64,000 nt of DNA, from assembly GCF_020520425.1 (NCBI RefSeq), contig NC_079489.1, forward strand, positions 18,996,001-19,060,000, read 5' to 3'. This DNA comes from Spinacia oleracea. Taxonomy: Eukaryota; Streptophyta; Magnoliopsida; Caryophyllales; Amaranthaceae. Positions within the stretch are counted from its first letter, which is position 1; each line of letters opens with the position of its first letter. The notes under the pieces are model-generated. The model did not search any database. It was not told where the DNA came from and worked only from the letters and a program-made list of their open reading frames with translations. This document shows positions 33,540 to 45,700 of the stretch, in pieces. A program made the position numbers and the translations under genes.

Positions 33540-35650
33540 GATGGTAAAATACTTGCAGAATTGCATATATAGTTATTGTTATTGTTATAGTCATATAGTT
33601 ACTGTCAAAATAATATAGTCACTTTTATTAATAATAACATGGAGTACAAAGAAAGATCATTAAAAGAACATAATGATAAGATAATAACTATTAAAAATAT
33701 ATAGTTATTATTATACATGATATAGTAACTCTTAATATTAATGATAGTCATATACGAGCAAGGTTGTAGATATAGTTATTGTTATGATCATATAGTTGTT
33801 GTGATCATAACATAGTAACTCTTATTACTAATAACATAGAAGACAACAAAGAACATAAAAAGAACATTATAATATACACAAAAAACTATACCAAACATAT
33901 AGTTACTATAATACAAGATATAATACCTATAAATATTATTGATGGTCATTTAGTCACAGAGTTGCAGACATAGTTGATGTGATAATAATATAGTAACACT
34001 ATCCATAATACAGTAACTATATCATTAAAAATATAGAATAACATAAAAACATGCACATAACATAATAAACTAACATAGTACTTATTTCAAAAATATAGTA
34101 ACTATATAAAACGTACAATAACTATTAAAGAAAATAAACATATGGTAACAAGTCATGATAAAATAAACATAATATCTATTTCAAATATATAGTAACTATA
34201 TAAATAATATAGTAACTATTGAAAAAAATAAACATATGGTAACAAATCATGATGAAATAAACATAGTACCTATTTCAAACATATAGTAACTAATATAATA
34301 ATATAGTAACTATTGTACACATATAGTAACCATTATAATCACACAACAACTAGCTTAACATATTGTGACTATTATTATAATATAGTAACTATTGTACAAA
34401 TATAGTAACCATTATAATCATATAGTCACTATCTAAGAAGCAGACAAAAATATACTCGAAATAAAATAGTACATAATGTAATCGTATAGTAACTATTATT
34501 TATCAAAAAGTCACTATAAACTGTTCTTAACATAGTAACTATCTTAAACATATAATTATTGTTTTAAATTTATAATAACTTTCTAAAAAATATAGTAACT
34601 ATTTTAAACACATAGTTACTGTTTTAAAGTTATAGTAACTTTTTAAAAAATATAGTTACTCTAAAAACTACTACTAACATAAACAAACGAACATTCTGGT
34701 GACTATTAAAAACACTATTTCGCAACATAAATTAAAGGTGACTATATCATTTATATACTAACTATGTGAAACACTAACCCTAATTTCAACAAAACAACAA
34801 ACACTATTTCTACCTCTTGTGCTTTGCTGCATCAATTCTTAAAGTTTACAGCCTTTGTCTCTTTTTTCTAAATTTAAGGCATTATTTCTTCTTATACAAA
34901 TGATAATGTAAAGTATTTTTGGAGATTCGTCACTAGATAGTGCAACTTTAGGACCTGGAACAACATGTGATTGATACTTCGTATTATTTTCTTATACAAA
35001 TATCAAATATATAGTAACTATATAAACCATATAGTAACTATATAAACCATATAGTAACTATTATTAAAATATAGTAACTATTGAACACATATAGTAACCA
35101 TTATAATCATATAGTCGCTATCTAAGAAGCGGACAAATACATACTCTAAATAACATAGTACATAATGTAATCGTATAGTAACTATTATTTATCAAAAAGT
35201 CACTATAAACTGTTCATAACATAATAACTATCTTAAACACATAGTTACTGTTTTAAACTTATAATAACTTTCTAAAAAATATAGTGACTATTTTAAACAC
35301 ATAGTTACTGTTTTAAAGTTATAATAACTTTTTTAAAAAATATAGTTACTCTAAAAACTACTACTAACATAAACACAACGAACATTCCAGTGACTATTAA
35401 AAACACTATTTCGCAACATAAATTAAAGGTGACTATATCATTTATATACTAACTATGTGAAACACTAACCCTAATTTCAACAAAACAACAAACATTTCGA
35501 ATCACTCAACAAAATAATAACTATTGTACACATATAATAACTGTTGTGCACATATAGTAACCATTAAAATAATATAGTAACTATTGTACACATATAGTAA
35601 CCATTAAAATTACATAATACCTCTTTAAACCATATAGTTACTGTATTACT
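33540..35650. repeat. ATATAGTAACTAT degenerate repeat field
   Basis: The phrase ATATAGTAACTAT and close variants (CATATAGTTACTGT, ATATAGTAACCATT) occur dozens of times at irregular spacing in both orientations across about 2 kb. Confidence 0.8.
34370..35494. repeat. Direct duplication of ~435 bp
   Basis: The segment at about 34370-34803 recurs at about 35059-35494 with only scattered differences (for example CTAAGAAGCAGACAAA and CTAAGAAGCGGACAAA). The offset is about 690 bp. Confidence 0.85.
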
Positions 35651-36213
35651 CATATAGTTACTATTTAAAATCGTGAAGTCACTGATCGAATTCGCGATGT
35701 GAAAACGATTCTTCGGTAAAACACAAACATTAATTTCTTCAAAACAACAAATATTTTCAATTTTTGATCTACTACTTCCTCCAATTTTTCCTCATCTAAT
35801 AGATCCAATCATAAGAATTATAAGATAATTACGAAGAAAATCGAACAAAACCTAGAAATTTGGGCTAAATTTTGAAAAGCATAGAGAGAAAATGAAGAGA
35901 GAGAGAATGAAAGAAAATGAACAGATTGTAGATCTGAAATTTTGAAAAAGAAAAAAGTTTAAAACGTATATAAAGTGGGCTAGACACAAATCGCATTAAA
36001 ACTCTTCAAAACACATAGTTGCTCTTTAAAACACATAGTTACTGTAATACGCATATAGTTACTATTTAAAATTACAAAATAACTGTCACGTGACAGTTAC
36101 ATATGTTACCCATACAAATTACTCCGTTGCCCTGGTCCACGCTAAGTTAGCATGGACCAGGTTTATATTAGTGTAAATACTCATCTTAAGCGAGGTTCTC
36201 ACCAGAACCTGGT

Positions 36214-36215
<2 letters not shown>

Positions 36216-36297
<82 letters not shown>
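36216..36297. repeat. (TA)n microsatellite shared by two composite elements
   Basis: About 82 bp of alternating TA. The right terminus of the 24871-36215 composite abuts its left edge, and a related terminus (GGGATCCGGTGAGAAG) begins just after its right edge. Confidence 0.97.
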
Positions 36298-36301
<4 letters not shown>

Positions 36302-37176
36302 GGTTGGGATCCGGTGAGAAGTATAGTTAAGGTGAGAAACATGAGAAGCTATTTCAGCCCTTGTATTAAAGAGATCATACGACTTTAATTACTACGGATT
36401 ACATACGAGTAAATTAATACCCGCGGCCACAACTTGATTAAAGGGGTTACTTGCTGCAAAACTGGATTAAAAATGAGTACAACTGGCAAGCTGACTTCCC
36501 ACGTCAGTCACAAATCAACACTTCTCACTCTCCTAGACTCCTACCATCTTCTTCCTTATGTTTCCAAACAAGACCAAAATAAAAACATACTGCTTTCAGT
36601 AATTGAGTCCTCTCTATTCCAACCTCCATACCTCCCCTTTCTCTTTCTCACTCCTTCTTGTTCCCCCTCCTCATCTTCATTATAAAAAAAATACAAATAC
36701 ACTGCAAATACCATTGAAATACATCTCAAATGCACTAAAGATACATCAATAAGAATTGGAGATACATCAACTCTAAACTATAGATACATTGATGCTACCC
36801 TACAAATACATCAACTCTAAACTATAGATACATTGATGCTACCCTACAAATACATCAAAACTCACCTGTAACTACCATTGTGTAATCACACAAACTAATT
36901 TTGCAATTTCCATTAACACTGATACATCAAATTGATTGAATACGCAATTTTTCCTACCAAGTTCAGCCTCAATCACCAGTTAACCAACAGACAATTGGTA
37001 TAGTGGTACGCTTATTCATTACCGTAATTTGGATTATACACCCGGGTGCACAGTGCTCATCGTGCACCCTGTTGAACATTTATTGAAAATCTAATGAACA
37101 TGGAGAATGATTTCAATGTACATGTACTAGTGAAATATTTAAACTATATGTTCTATAGATTTGAACTATATGTTCA

Positions 37177-37582
37177 TGTTAGTGATCACCTTCTTGGTTG
37201 ATCACAAACTGAAAGTTGCTAAGCAACTTAACAGAAAATGCAGAGAGAAAGAGAGAAAGAAAGAGAGAGAGATTATTTTCTTATTGAATGAATAATGATT
37301 ACAGCATAATTGGCCTTATATACAATGATTAGGTGACGTGTTGGAGCCAATCAATGTGCTCCAAACTAACACATCAGCAAGCTCTAACTAACACTCTCTA
37401 TAACAGAAACAGAAGCTAACAACTACACTAACAGAATTCAGTTACACTGAACATTCTAGAAGGCTGTGATGCAGTTAGCTGTTGCTGCTTGAGGTGAGCT
37501 TGTGCACGAATATTGCTTGCTGCATTGCTGTAAGGTTGAGTTGATCATATCAGCATTGAGATCATGAGTGTGTACACCAACA
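37177..37582 (-). repeat. Copia 3' LTR
   Basis: 406 bp, TG...CA. It is the downstream LTR relative to the element's minus-strand genes and is next to the polypurine tract. Confidence 0.95.
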
Positions 37583-40500
37583 CCCCCCCTCAAACTTGGG
37601 ATGGGTGAAACATGAGTCATACCAAGTTTGGAAGAAAGAGTTCTGTGTTGATGACTAGGGAGAATCTTAGTGAATATGTCAGCTAACTGGTGCTGAGTAG
37701 GGAGATAGCTGAGTTGTAACAGACCTTCAAGAACTTTATCCCTTGTAAAGTGGCAATCAACCTCAATATGCTTGGTTCTTTCATGGAAAATAGGGTTAGT
37801 GGCAATGTGAAGAGCAGATTGATTGTCACAATTAAGTTGAACAGGTTGTAAACCAGTGACCCCCAATTCCTCTAGAAGTCTCACAATCCAAGAAACTTCA
37901 CTAGCTGCTTGTGACATAGCTCTATACTTAGCTTCTGAAGAGCTTTTAGAGATAGTTGTTTGCTTCTTGGATTTCCAGCTAATAGGAGAATTGCCTAGCA
38001 AGAGAATATATCCAGTTACTGATCTTCTAGTTGAAGGGCAAGCAGCCCAATCAGAATCAGAGAAAGCTTGGAGTGTGAGTTTATCAGTAGCTCTAAGCAA
38101 AATCCCTTGACCAGCAGTGTGATTAACATACCTCAAGGTATGAGTGAGAGCAGCAATGTGATCAATCCTGGGTGAATGCATGAATTGACTAAGTGATTGA
38201 ACAGCAAAGGCCAAGTCAGGTCTTGTGTTGGTGAGGAAATTTAGCTTGCCTACATAGCATCTATACAAGTCAGGATTTGCATAAAGATCACCCTCAGGAG
38301 AAAGCTTTAGATTCAAAGGGAAAGGTGTGACTGCTGGTTTAGAAAGATCCAGTTCACAATCATGGAGCATTTCCTTAGTATACTTCTTCTGAGTAAGGAT
38401 GTAACCTTCTGTTGTGTGACAGATTTCAATCCCTAGGAAGAAGTTAAGTAATCCCAAGTCTTTGATGCTAAATGTCTGATGTAAATGAGTCTTTAGTGCA
38501 GTAATAACAGATTCATTTGATCTTGTGATGATAATATCATCAACATAAACAGCCACCACTGTAATGTCAGTAAGATCATGTTTGATGAAAAGAGAATAGT
38601 CATTCTTTGACTGTGTAAACCCTTGAGATTTCAACTCAGCTAAAAGTCTGGCAAACCACTGCCTAGATGCTTGTTTGAGACCATAAAGGGACTTAGTAAG
38701 CTTGCACACATGTCCAACAGGAGCATTGACACCTTCAGGAACTTTCATGTAAACTTCCTCATCAAGATTTCCATGTAAAAAGGCATTGTTAATATCCAGT
38801 TGGAACAATTTCCAGTTTCTGCTTGCAGCAATAGAAATCAGACACCTAACTGTGGACATTTTCACAACTGGGGAGAATGTTTCATGGTAATCAATACCAT
38901 ATTTTTGAGTGAAACCCTTGGCCACTAATCTGGCTTTGTACCTTTCAATAGAACCATCAGCATTTTTCTTAATTCTGTAAACCCATTTGCAGCCAATTGC
39001 TTTCTTGCCTTTAGGAAGAACCACAAAATCCCATGTGTGATTTTTGTTTAGAGCTGTAATCTCCTTTTCCATGGCTGTAACCCAGTTATGATCACCAGCA
39101 GCTTCAGAATAAGAGGTGGGCTCAATCAAGTCCATATTTGCTGCAATTAGGACCTTTTGTTTGTCAGGTAACTGGTCAAAAGCAACAAGGTTGCACCAGT
39201 GCCTAACTGGTTTTGAACAAATAAAATCTTGATAGTGAGATGGCTGTTTTGGTACTCTAGTGGACCTTCTTGGAGGAGGAGCACAAGGTTGAGTGAGATC
39301 TGAAGAAGTGTGAACAGTTTCTGGGGAAGAAGGAGATGGTATGGAAGAAGGAGAATTGTGAGCAGGAGGTGAAGAAGTTAAAGGAGTAGAAATGGAGGAG
39401 ATATGAGAAGAGATATGAGATTCTCCATTTTGAGCAATAGAAAGAGAAGAGGAATCTGAAATATCAGTAACAATTGGAAGGAAAAATTTGGTTTTGTAAG
39501 TGGAATAGGGGGAAGATGAAAAATGATATGGAAAGTGTTTTTCATGAAAAACAACATCCCTGGATGTAACAAGCTTATGAGTAGCAAGGTTAAGAACCTT
39601 GTATGCTTTCTGATCACAAGGATATCCTATGAAGACACATGGATCAGCTCTGGGATCAAATTTTGATCTCTGTGTCTTTGCAGTAGTAATGTAGCAAAGA
39701 CATCCAAACACCCTTAGATGAGACAAGTCTGGTTTTGTACCAAATAGCTTTTCATAAGGAGTGCAGAAATTGATACTTTTCAAGGGCATTCTGTTAATGA
39801 GATAAGTAGCAACAAGAATACATTCACTCCAGTATTTATCAGGGAGATTGGATTGAAATGAGAGGGCTCTAGCTGTTTCAAGTATGTGTTTGTGTTTTCT
39901 CTCAACAACCCCATTTTGTTGAGGTGTATAGCTACAACTTTTCTGGTTTAGAATACCCCTCGATTGAAACAACTCTTCCATGCTACCTTCTGTCAAATCA
40001 GGTGCATTATCTGATCTAACATGTTTAACCTTTAAGCTAAACTGATTTTCAACATAAATAAGAAATTGAGTCATGATTTTCAAAGAATCTGTTTTATTTC
40101 TCATAAGATGAGTCCAAGTCATCCTTGTGTGATCATCTACAATTGTAAGAAACTGATTACAATGAGAAGAATCAGGAATAGAGTAAGGGCCCCATACATC
40201 AATGTGTATTAATTCAAAAGGCCTAGTTGTTTTGATGCTACTATTAGAGAAAGGAAACCTAGCCTGCTTAGCTAAAGGGCATATCTGACAGAAAGATTCA
40301 GCTAAGCATCCTGGTACATCAACTCCTTGTAATCCCTTTATTTTGCCAAATGACATATGTCCTAACCTAAGATGCCAGAGTTTGGCTTCTTGGACAGCAG
40401 CTGACCCAACAGTAGAGAGAGCATACTTATTCTTGCTAGACACCAGTAAATCTTCACTTAAACTGTACAATCCCTTCTCCAATCTACCAAGCAGAATAAG

Positions 40501-40764
40501 CTTGTTCTTGGAAAGGTCCTGAAGTAAAAATTCATTAGTTGTGAATGAAACAGAATAACCATCATCACAACAAAGTTTGGATACTGATATCAAATTGAAC
40601 TGAAACTCAGGAATATGCAGCACATCTTTAAGTGTAATATTTCCACCTAAATGAATGACACCTTTGTGCTTAACTGTCAATTCTGAACCATCAGGAATAG
40701 TAATAGTATGCTGAGCATCATTCACAGATTCAAAAGAACTGAATAATGACAGATCTGAACACAT
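37456..40764 (-). CDS. Copia pol (integrase, reverse transcriptase, RNase H)
   Basis: A long open frame of about 1,100 codons within the Copia fossil. Visible parts are the GAG-pre-integrase zinc motif (LWHLRLGHMS ... CQIC), the integrase core (FELIHIDVWGP, HVRSDNAPDL, QNGVVERKH), the reverse transcriptase (WVYRIKKNADGSIERYKARL, VAVYVDDIIITRS) and the RNase H region (GYILLLGNSPISWKSKKQTT, EAKYRAMS). The frame runs through the polypurine tract into the 3' LTR. It encodes the replication enzymes of the element, not a host function. Confidence 0.95.
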   Translation of the reverse strand: MCSDLSLFSSFESVNDAQHTITIPDGSELTVKHKGVIHLGGNITLKDVLHIPEFQFNLISVSKLCCDDGYSVSFTTNEFLLQDLSKNKLILLGRLEKGLYSLSEDLLVSSKNKYALSTVGSAAVQEAKLWHLRLGHMSFGKIKGLQGVDVPGCLAESFCQICPLAKQARFPFSNSSIKTTRPFELIHIDVWGPYSIPDSSHCNQFLTIVDDHTRMTWTHLMRNKTDSLKIMTQFLIYVENQFSLKVKHVRSDNAPDLTEGSMEELFQSRGILNQKSCSYTPQQNGVVERKHKHILETARALSFQSNLPDKYWSECILVATYLINRMPLKSINFCTPYEKLFGTKPDLSHLRVFGCLCYITTAKTQRSKFDPRADPCVFIGYPCDQKAYKVLNLATHKLVTSRDVVFHEKHFPYHFSSSPYSTYKTKFFLPIVTDISDSSSLSIAQNGESHISSHISSISTPLTSSPPAHNSPSSIPSPSSPETVHTSSDLTQPCAPPPRRSTRVPKQPSHYQDFICSKPVRHWCNLVAFDQLPDKQKVLIAANMDLIEPTSYSEAAGDHNWVTAMEKEITALNKNHTWDFVVLPKGKKAIGCKWVYRIKKNADGSIERYKARLVAKGFTQKYGIDYHETFSPVVKMSTVRCLISIAASRNWKLFQLDINNAFLHGNLDEEVYMKVPEGVNAPVGHVCKLTKSLYGLKQASRQWFARLLAELKSQGFTQSKNDYSLFIKHDLTDITVVAVYVDDIIITRSNESVITALKTHLHQTFSIKDLGLLNFFLGIEICHTTEGYILTQKKYTKEMLHDCELDLSKPAVTPFPLNLKLSPEGDLYANPDLYRCYVGKLNFLTNTRPDLAFAVQSLSQFMHSPRIDHIAALTHTLRYVNHTAGQGILLRATDKLTLQAFSDSDWAACPSTRRSVTGYILLLGNSPISWKSKKQTTISKSSSEAKYRAMSQAASEVSWIVRLLEELGVTGLQPVQLNCDNQSALHIATNPIFHERTKHIEVDCHFTRDKVLEGLLQLSYLPTQHQLADIFTKILPSHQHRTLSSKLGMTHVSPIPSLRGGVGVHTHDLNADMINSTLQQCSKQYSCTSSPQAATANCITAF

Positions 40765-40850
40765 ATGATCACTAGCACCACTGTCTAAAATCCATTTTTT
40801 CTTGAGATTGGAAAATAAACAGAAAGTACCTTTGTGCTGAGAAGTTGTTG

Positions 40851-41936
40851 CTAATCCAAGTGAGTGAGAGCTGGAATTCTCAACTTGATTAGAAACCTGA
40901 TTATGGGGTATTGCATCAATTGACTGTATTGATCTTCAGTGAAAGTAGCATGAACCATTCCTGAATCTGTTTCATTCTGATTTTCTTTGTTGAAGCTTTC
41001 ATCAAGCTGTGCTGCTGCTGCAATCCTCTTTCCTTTATTTTTGAAATCTTTTGGATAGCCATGTAGCTTCCAGCATTTGTCAACAGTGTGATTTCTCATT
41101 TTGCAATGATCACAAAAGAAATTATTCCTGGTTGAGGTTGTAATCTGAGAGCCAGAATTAGAGCTGTATTGAGGCTTATAGAACTTGTTGTCAAACCTTT
41201 TGACACTAAATGCAGCAGATTCTGTTGCTTGCAATTGATTTCTGACAGTGTGCAACTCTTTCTGCTGCTCTTCTTGGAGTAAGAGTCCATAAGCCTTAGA
41301 TATTGTAGGTAAGGGATTCATCATGAGAATTGCACTTTTAGGATGCTCATATTTCTGGTTTAATTTCATCAAGAATTGTATCAATCTCTGATTCTGCTGA
41401 GTTTTCAGAAGTTGTTGTGTGAGATTACAATTACAACCAGTGCAAACACACGTAGGTAGGGGTTCTAATCCATCTAGTTGGTCCCAAAATAGCTTGATTT
41501 TAGTGAAAAAACTAGCAATTCCTTCATCCTCTTCTTGTGTTAATTCACTCAACTGATGCTGTACAGAAAACAATTGAGGACCAGATTCTCTACAAAATCT
41601 GTCAGCCAATTCAAGCCAAATTGCTCTTGCTGTCTTGAGATACAAGACACTTCTTGCTATTTTAGGTTCAAGTGAAGCTAACATCCAAGAAATCACCAAA
41701 TCATTACATCTGCACCACAATCTGTAGTTTACAAAATTTATTGCTGGCTGATTTAGTGTTCCATCAACAAAACACAATTTGTTTCTTGCAGATAAAGCTA
41801 TCATCATAGATCGTTTCCAATCATTGAAAAATTGTCCCTCAAATTCAATATTCACCAATTTTGTAGCATTTAGATCACTGTTGCTCAGATAGTAAACAGA
41901 ACTAGGATTTTGAGATTGATCTGTTTGATCAGGCAT
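40851..41936 (-). CDS. Copia gag
   Basis: A 361-codon frame of the Copia fossil. It contains the copia gag domain (EFEGQFFNDWKRSMMIALSA, KLCFVDGTLNQP, AIWLELADRF) and a CCHC zinc knuckle (CDHCKMRNHTVDKCWKLHG). It packages element RNA. The start is just inside the primer-binding site and 5' LTR. Confidence 0.93.
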   Translation of the reverse strand: MPDQTDQSQNPSSVYYLSNSDLNATKLVNIEFEGQFFNDWKRSMMIALSARNKLCFVDGTLNQPAINFVNYRLWCRCNDLVISWMLASLEPKIARSVLYLKTARAIWLELADRFCRESGPQLFSVQHQLSELTQEEDEGIASFFTKIKLFWDQLDGLEPLPTCVCTGCNCNLTQQLLKTQQNQRLIQFLMKLNQKYEHPKSAILMMNPLPTISKAYGLLLQEEQQKELHTVRNQLQATESAAFSVKRFDNKFYKPQYSSNSGSQITTSTRNNFFCDHCKMRNHTVDKCWKLHGYPKDFKNKGKRIAAAAQLDESFNKENQNETDSGMVHATFTEDQYSQLMQYPIIRFLIKLRIPALTHLD

Positions 41937-42029
41937 TCTTGATTGATCTTTTTGAGTGTTTTGCTGATTGAATATGCAAAGAAGAAACGGATTATAGCAG
42001 GATCTGATTTAATCACTGCTCTGATACCA

Positions 42030-42435
42030 TGTTAGTGATCACCTTCTTGGTTGATCACAAACTGAAAGTTGCTAAGCAACTTAACAGAAAATGCAGAGAG
42101 AAAGAGAGAAAGAAAGAGAGAGAGATTATTTTCTTATTGAATGAATAATGATTACAGCATAATTGGCCTTATATACAATGATTAGGTGACGTGTTGGAGC
42201 CAATCAATGTGCTCCAAACTAACACATCAGCAAGCTCTAACTAACACTCTCTATAACAGAAACAGAAGTTAACAACTACACTAACAGAATTCAGTTACAC
42301 TGAACATTCTAGAAGGCTGTGATGCAGTTAGCTGTTGCTGCTTGAGGTGAGCTTGTGCACGAATATTGCTTGCTGCATTGCTGTAAGGTTGAGTTGATCA
42401 TACCAGCATTGAGATCATGAGTGTGTACACCAACA
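42030..42435 (-). repeat. Copia 5' LTR
   Basis: 406 bp, TG...CA. Adjacent to the primer-binding site at about 42018-42029 (read on the minus strand). Confidence 0.95.
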
Positions 42436-42714
42436 GTTCATTAGCTATATATTCTTTGGGTATTAATAATATGTTATTTGGGTATGAATAATATGTTCTT
42501 TGTATTTCAACTATATGTTCATTTAAAAACAGGGTGCACAATGAGCATTATGCACCCGAGTGCATAAACTATATTGTGATTAATTACGTTTTCCGCTTTT
42601 TTCTTCCCTTTGCGTAAACCATATTAGAATTCTCTAGCCTAATCAAGTAGAGATTCTTGTTTTTTTTCTTTTCTTATTATCTTAGGAATAGTAGTATCAT
42701 CCTAGTAATATCAT

Positions 42715-45700
42715 AAGCAACGATGAACAAATCAAACCCGACGGCATCCCAAATCCACCCTCGAGTGAATATTATCCTGCTCTATCTGTCAATAATATCA
42801 AGAATACCATCCCTTTAATTCTTTATCGGAAAAATATTTAATACACGAATTGAGTTAAATTATTCGAATGTCATGTTGATGTCTTTAGTATCCTCAATCA
42901 CATAGATCCAAAAACTCCCCGTCCTATGGACATCTCCAACGCTATGTGGAAGAGACTTGATTCAATAGTGAAAAATTAGATTTATGGGACATGCTCTATA
43001 GATCTCCTTCAAACAATTTTTTGCAGGGGAGCCGCCACTCAACAGATGTGGGGTAAACTCAAGGCGATACTAGGGTGGTTTATTTGGAAAATCAATTTTA
43101 ACATCTTCATTTGAATAATTTTTCCAACACGGATTCTTATTGATCGGGTTACCATGTGTGGGAATTTGACTATTATCCTTTCAAATTATTTTGTGTCAAG
43201 AACGGGTTAATTTTCTGATTTTCTTGTCCTCATACTTCCTCTCATAATGGAAAAGCCGAATGCGTGGTTAGGACAACCATTAGTATGTCTCATACTCTGC
43301 TTTTCCGTGCATCATTTCCACCACAATATTGGGTCGATTCTTTAGAAACGACTACATATTTGTTAAACATCTTGCCTACCAAGTAACTAAACAATTGCAC
43401 TCCCTCACAAGTGTTGTTTAGAAAAATTCTATCATATTTCCATATTCGGATTTTTGGATGTTTATGATTTTCCAACATATCGGCAACTGCTCCCCGTATA
43501 TTAGCACCACGGTCCACCCCATGTGTCTTTTTGGGTTACCCTTCAAACCATGGGGGGATACAAGTGCCTTGGAATGCGGCGATACAAGATGAATATCGTG
43601 CTTTAATTAAAATAGGGACATGGGATTTGGTGTTTAAGCCTACGGGGGTGAATATTGTTAATTGCATGTGGATTTTTCTCATAAAGAAATGACAAGGGTG
43701 ACCTCATAAGCGCAAAAGTCATCTTGTTTGTGATGGCAGCTAGGTCGCAGGAAGTCGGAGTTGATTGCGATGAGACCTTTAGCCTAGTTGTTAAGTTGAC
43801 TACTATTCACATTGTTTTGGGTCTGGCTATGACTAGAAGTGGTCTATCCATCAACTAGATGTTAAAAATGATTTCCTTCATGGTGACTTAAAAGAGACGG
43901 TTTATATGCATCAACCCCCCCGCTTTTTTGATCTTATGGCTCCTAATCATGTTTGCCTACTTCGTAATTATATGGCCTCAAACAAGCACCTCTTTCATGG
44001 TACCAAACTTTTGCTAAATTTTTATTATTGCAAATGAGTTTTATAATTGCAATGAGCGATACTTCTTTGTTCACTTTGAATAAAGACGTCACATGGCCTA
44101 TCTCCTTCTCTATTTTGCTATTATTTTGATCACTTTAGATATTTCGAGAGACCCATACATGTATGGGGAATTGTAAGCTTGTAGCTACTCCTGTGGACGC
44201 TCAGTCTAAACTTAGTGCGGATTTGGGTCCAAAGGTTCAAGATCATACTAATTAAGTACCAAAAATTGGAAGGTGTTCTCCAGTACCTCACATTCACTCA
44301 TACTGATACAGCTTATGCGGTACAGCTAGTGTGTCTTTTAACGTATGATCTCCGGGAGACCTACTTTGATGCATTAAAGAGTATTTTGCAATTTATATGA
44401 ATAGGGTGCTATTGATTATATGCTACAATTGATTTACAATTGATTTCTGATACTGATGTAGATTGGGGCGGATGTCTAGACACATGCCCGCCGACTTCAG
44501 GTTATTCTTGTTTTCTAGGCGACAATTTAATTTCTTGGCCCTCCAAGCATCAACATACATTGTCCAGATCTAATGTAGAATCATAAGAGATATATAGAGT
44601 GTAGGAACATATAGATGCATAAAGCGGAATTTCAGGAAACAATTTCCTAACATCTATCACAAGATCACATGCATAACAATAGTATAGATCAGATTAAGAC
44701 GAAAGAATAATCATCTTTGTAGCGTGTTATCCCGTTCGTATGCAAGCTCCGAAGATCTTAGAGCCCCACTTGTTGCTCCTCTACTTAGTCCACAAGCACC
44801 AATTGAATCTCACGTATGCTAGTACGGAAGAGAACGATCACGATCAATCTCTTGCTTTGTTTGGGAAGAGCGGCGTTTCAGAGAATAAGAATTAGGGTTT
44901 TTGTGTTTTCCTTTTGTCAGATATTGAATTACGTAATTCCTAAATCCCTGACATTATAACTATTATAATGTGAGAGTTTTAGGTTAACACAAAACCAAAG
45001 CCCAACATTCTTTCCCTTAATAGACCGGTTGCCATCGGGCCTTTTGGGCCCATTCCAATTAGTGCTTATATGTGTGACCTTATAGGATTAATATATTTTA
45101 GTTGTAGGTCCAATCAATATTTTCTTACTAATCACATTTATTCTCTAGCAAGAAAATATGATTACTAAAATAATTAACTTATTATCTTCATAATTAATTC
45201 CTATTTATATTTAGTAATTGCCGGAAATGTCTAAGGACATAATTCCTTCATAGAGGCGTATCAAATGTTGTTGTTAAGGCATGTTGGTTACGTAGTCTCT
45301 TACTTGAGCTACATTGTCCTCTTCGAAAGGCCACCATTATGTCAATACAGTCTATCTTGCTTGCAACCCAGTATAACACCAATGGACCAAGCACGTCGAG
45401 ATGGATATGTATTTTGTTTCGGAAAAGGTGGCGTTGGGTCAAATACTGGTGCTCCATGTTCCTTCCCGGTACCAGTTTGCAGACATTTTCATGATAGGCA
45501 TTTCGCGGTTTTTGATTTTAGGAATAGTCTTATCGTACGACCTCCTCCCACTATGACTGCGGAGGTGTGATAGAGATAGAATATCTTAGGATATTTTATG
45601 TACTAGTCTTACAAAGATATATGAACATCGAAAAGGTCTCAATTAATCACTGATTTATTTTGGAAAAAGAGAGAGAAATAAAATATTCAATCACCTAATA

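Larger units (their letters stand above)
32551..36162. mobile_element. AT-rich element with GGTCCA...TGGACCAGGG inverted ends
   Basis: The left end (GGACCCGGTCCACCATAAGA, then CATGGACCAGGG) is mirrored by the right end (minus strand: ACCTGGTCCATGCTAACTTA, then CGTGGACCAGGG). Each end is itself a small palindrome. The 3.6-kb interior is dominated by the motif ATATAGTAACTAT and has no transposase. Superfamily unknown. Confidence 0.65.
24871..36215. mobile_element. Composite TA-flanked element with GGTGAGAAC termini (class unresolved)
   Basis: The left terminus reads CTGGTGAGAACCACCCCTTA then AGATGAGAAC. The right terminus read on the minus strand is CTGGTGAGAACCTCGCTTAA then GATGAG. Both abut (TA)n tracts. 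A second inverted copy of the terminus lies internally at about 32485-32520 and includes the CCGTCGGAT block that matches CCGTCGATC near the left end, so either two overlapping copies are present or the right end was split by insertion of the element at 32551-36162. The interior holds gene-fragment-like exons, tRNA-like sequences and a nested MULE. The class is uncertain: a TA-targeting Mutator relative, a Micron-like element or a Helitron-like carrier are all possible. Confidence 0.55.
37177..42435 (-). mobile_element. Copia LTR retrotransposon, nearly whole, young fossil
   Basis: Two 406-bp LTRs (37177-37582 and 42030-42435, TG...CA) are flanked by a perfect 5-bp duplication GTTCA (37172-37176, 42436-42440). 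Comparing them by eye I find two differences. At a commonly assumed plant rate of 1.3e-8 per site per year this suggests roughly 0.2 million years. On the minus strand the order is 5' LTR, a primer-binding site TGGTATCAGAGC (initiator Met tRNA type), gag, protease, integrase, reverse transcriptase and RNase H, a G-rich polypurine tract (37583-37592) and the 3' LTR. Integrase before reverse transcriptase defines Copia. Overall it looks largely whole, with about one break. Confidence 0.95.
37031..42573. mobile_element. MITE split by the Copia insertion
   Basis: The left end GGATTATACACCCGGGTGCA and the right end (minus strand) TTTATGCACTCGGGTGCA are inverted. Both continue into a block related to GCTCATCGTGCACCCTGTT. 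Without the Copia insertion at 37177-42435 the element is about 280 bp. A truncated relative lies at 61915-62085. Confidence 0.75.

Noticed and set aside
36985-37015. tRNA gene suggested by ATTGGTATAGTGGTACGC
   Set aside because: It resembles a tRNA D arm, but no matching T arm follows at the right distance.
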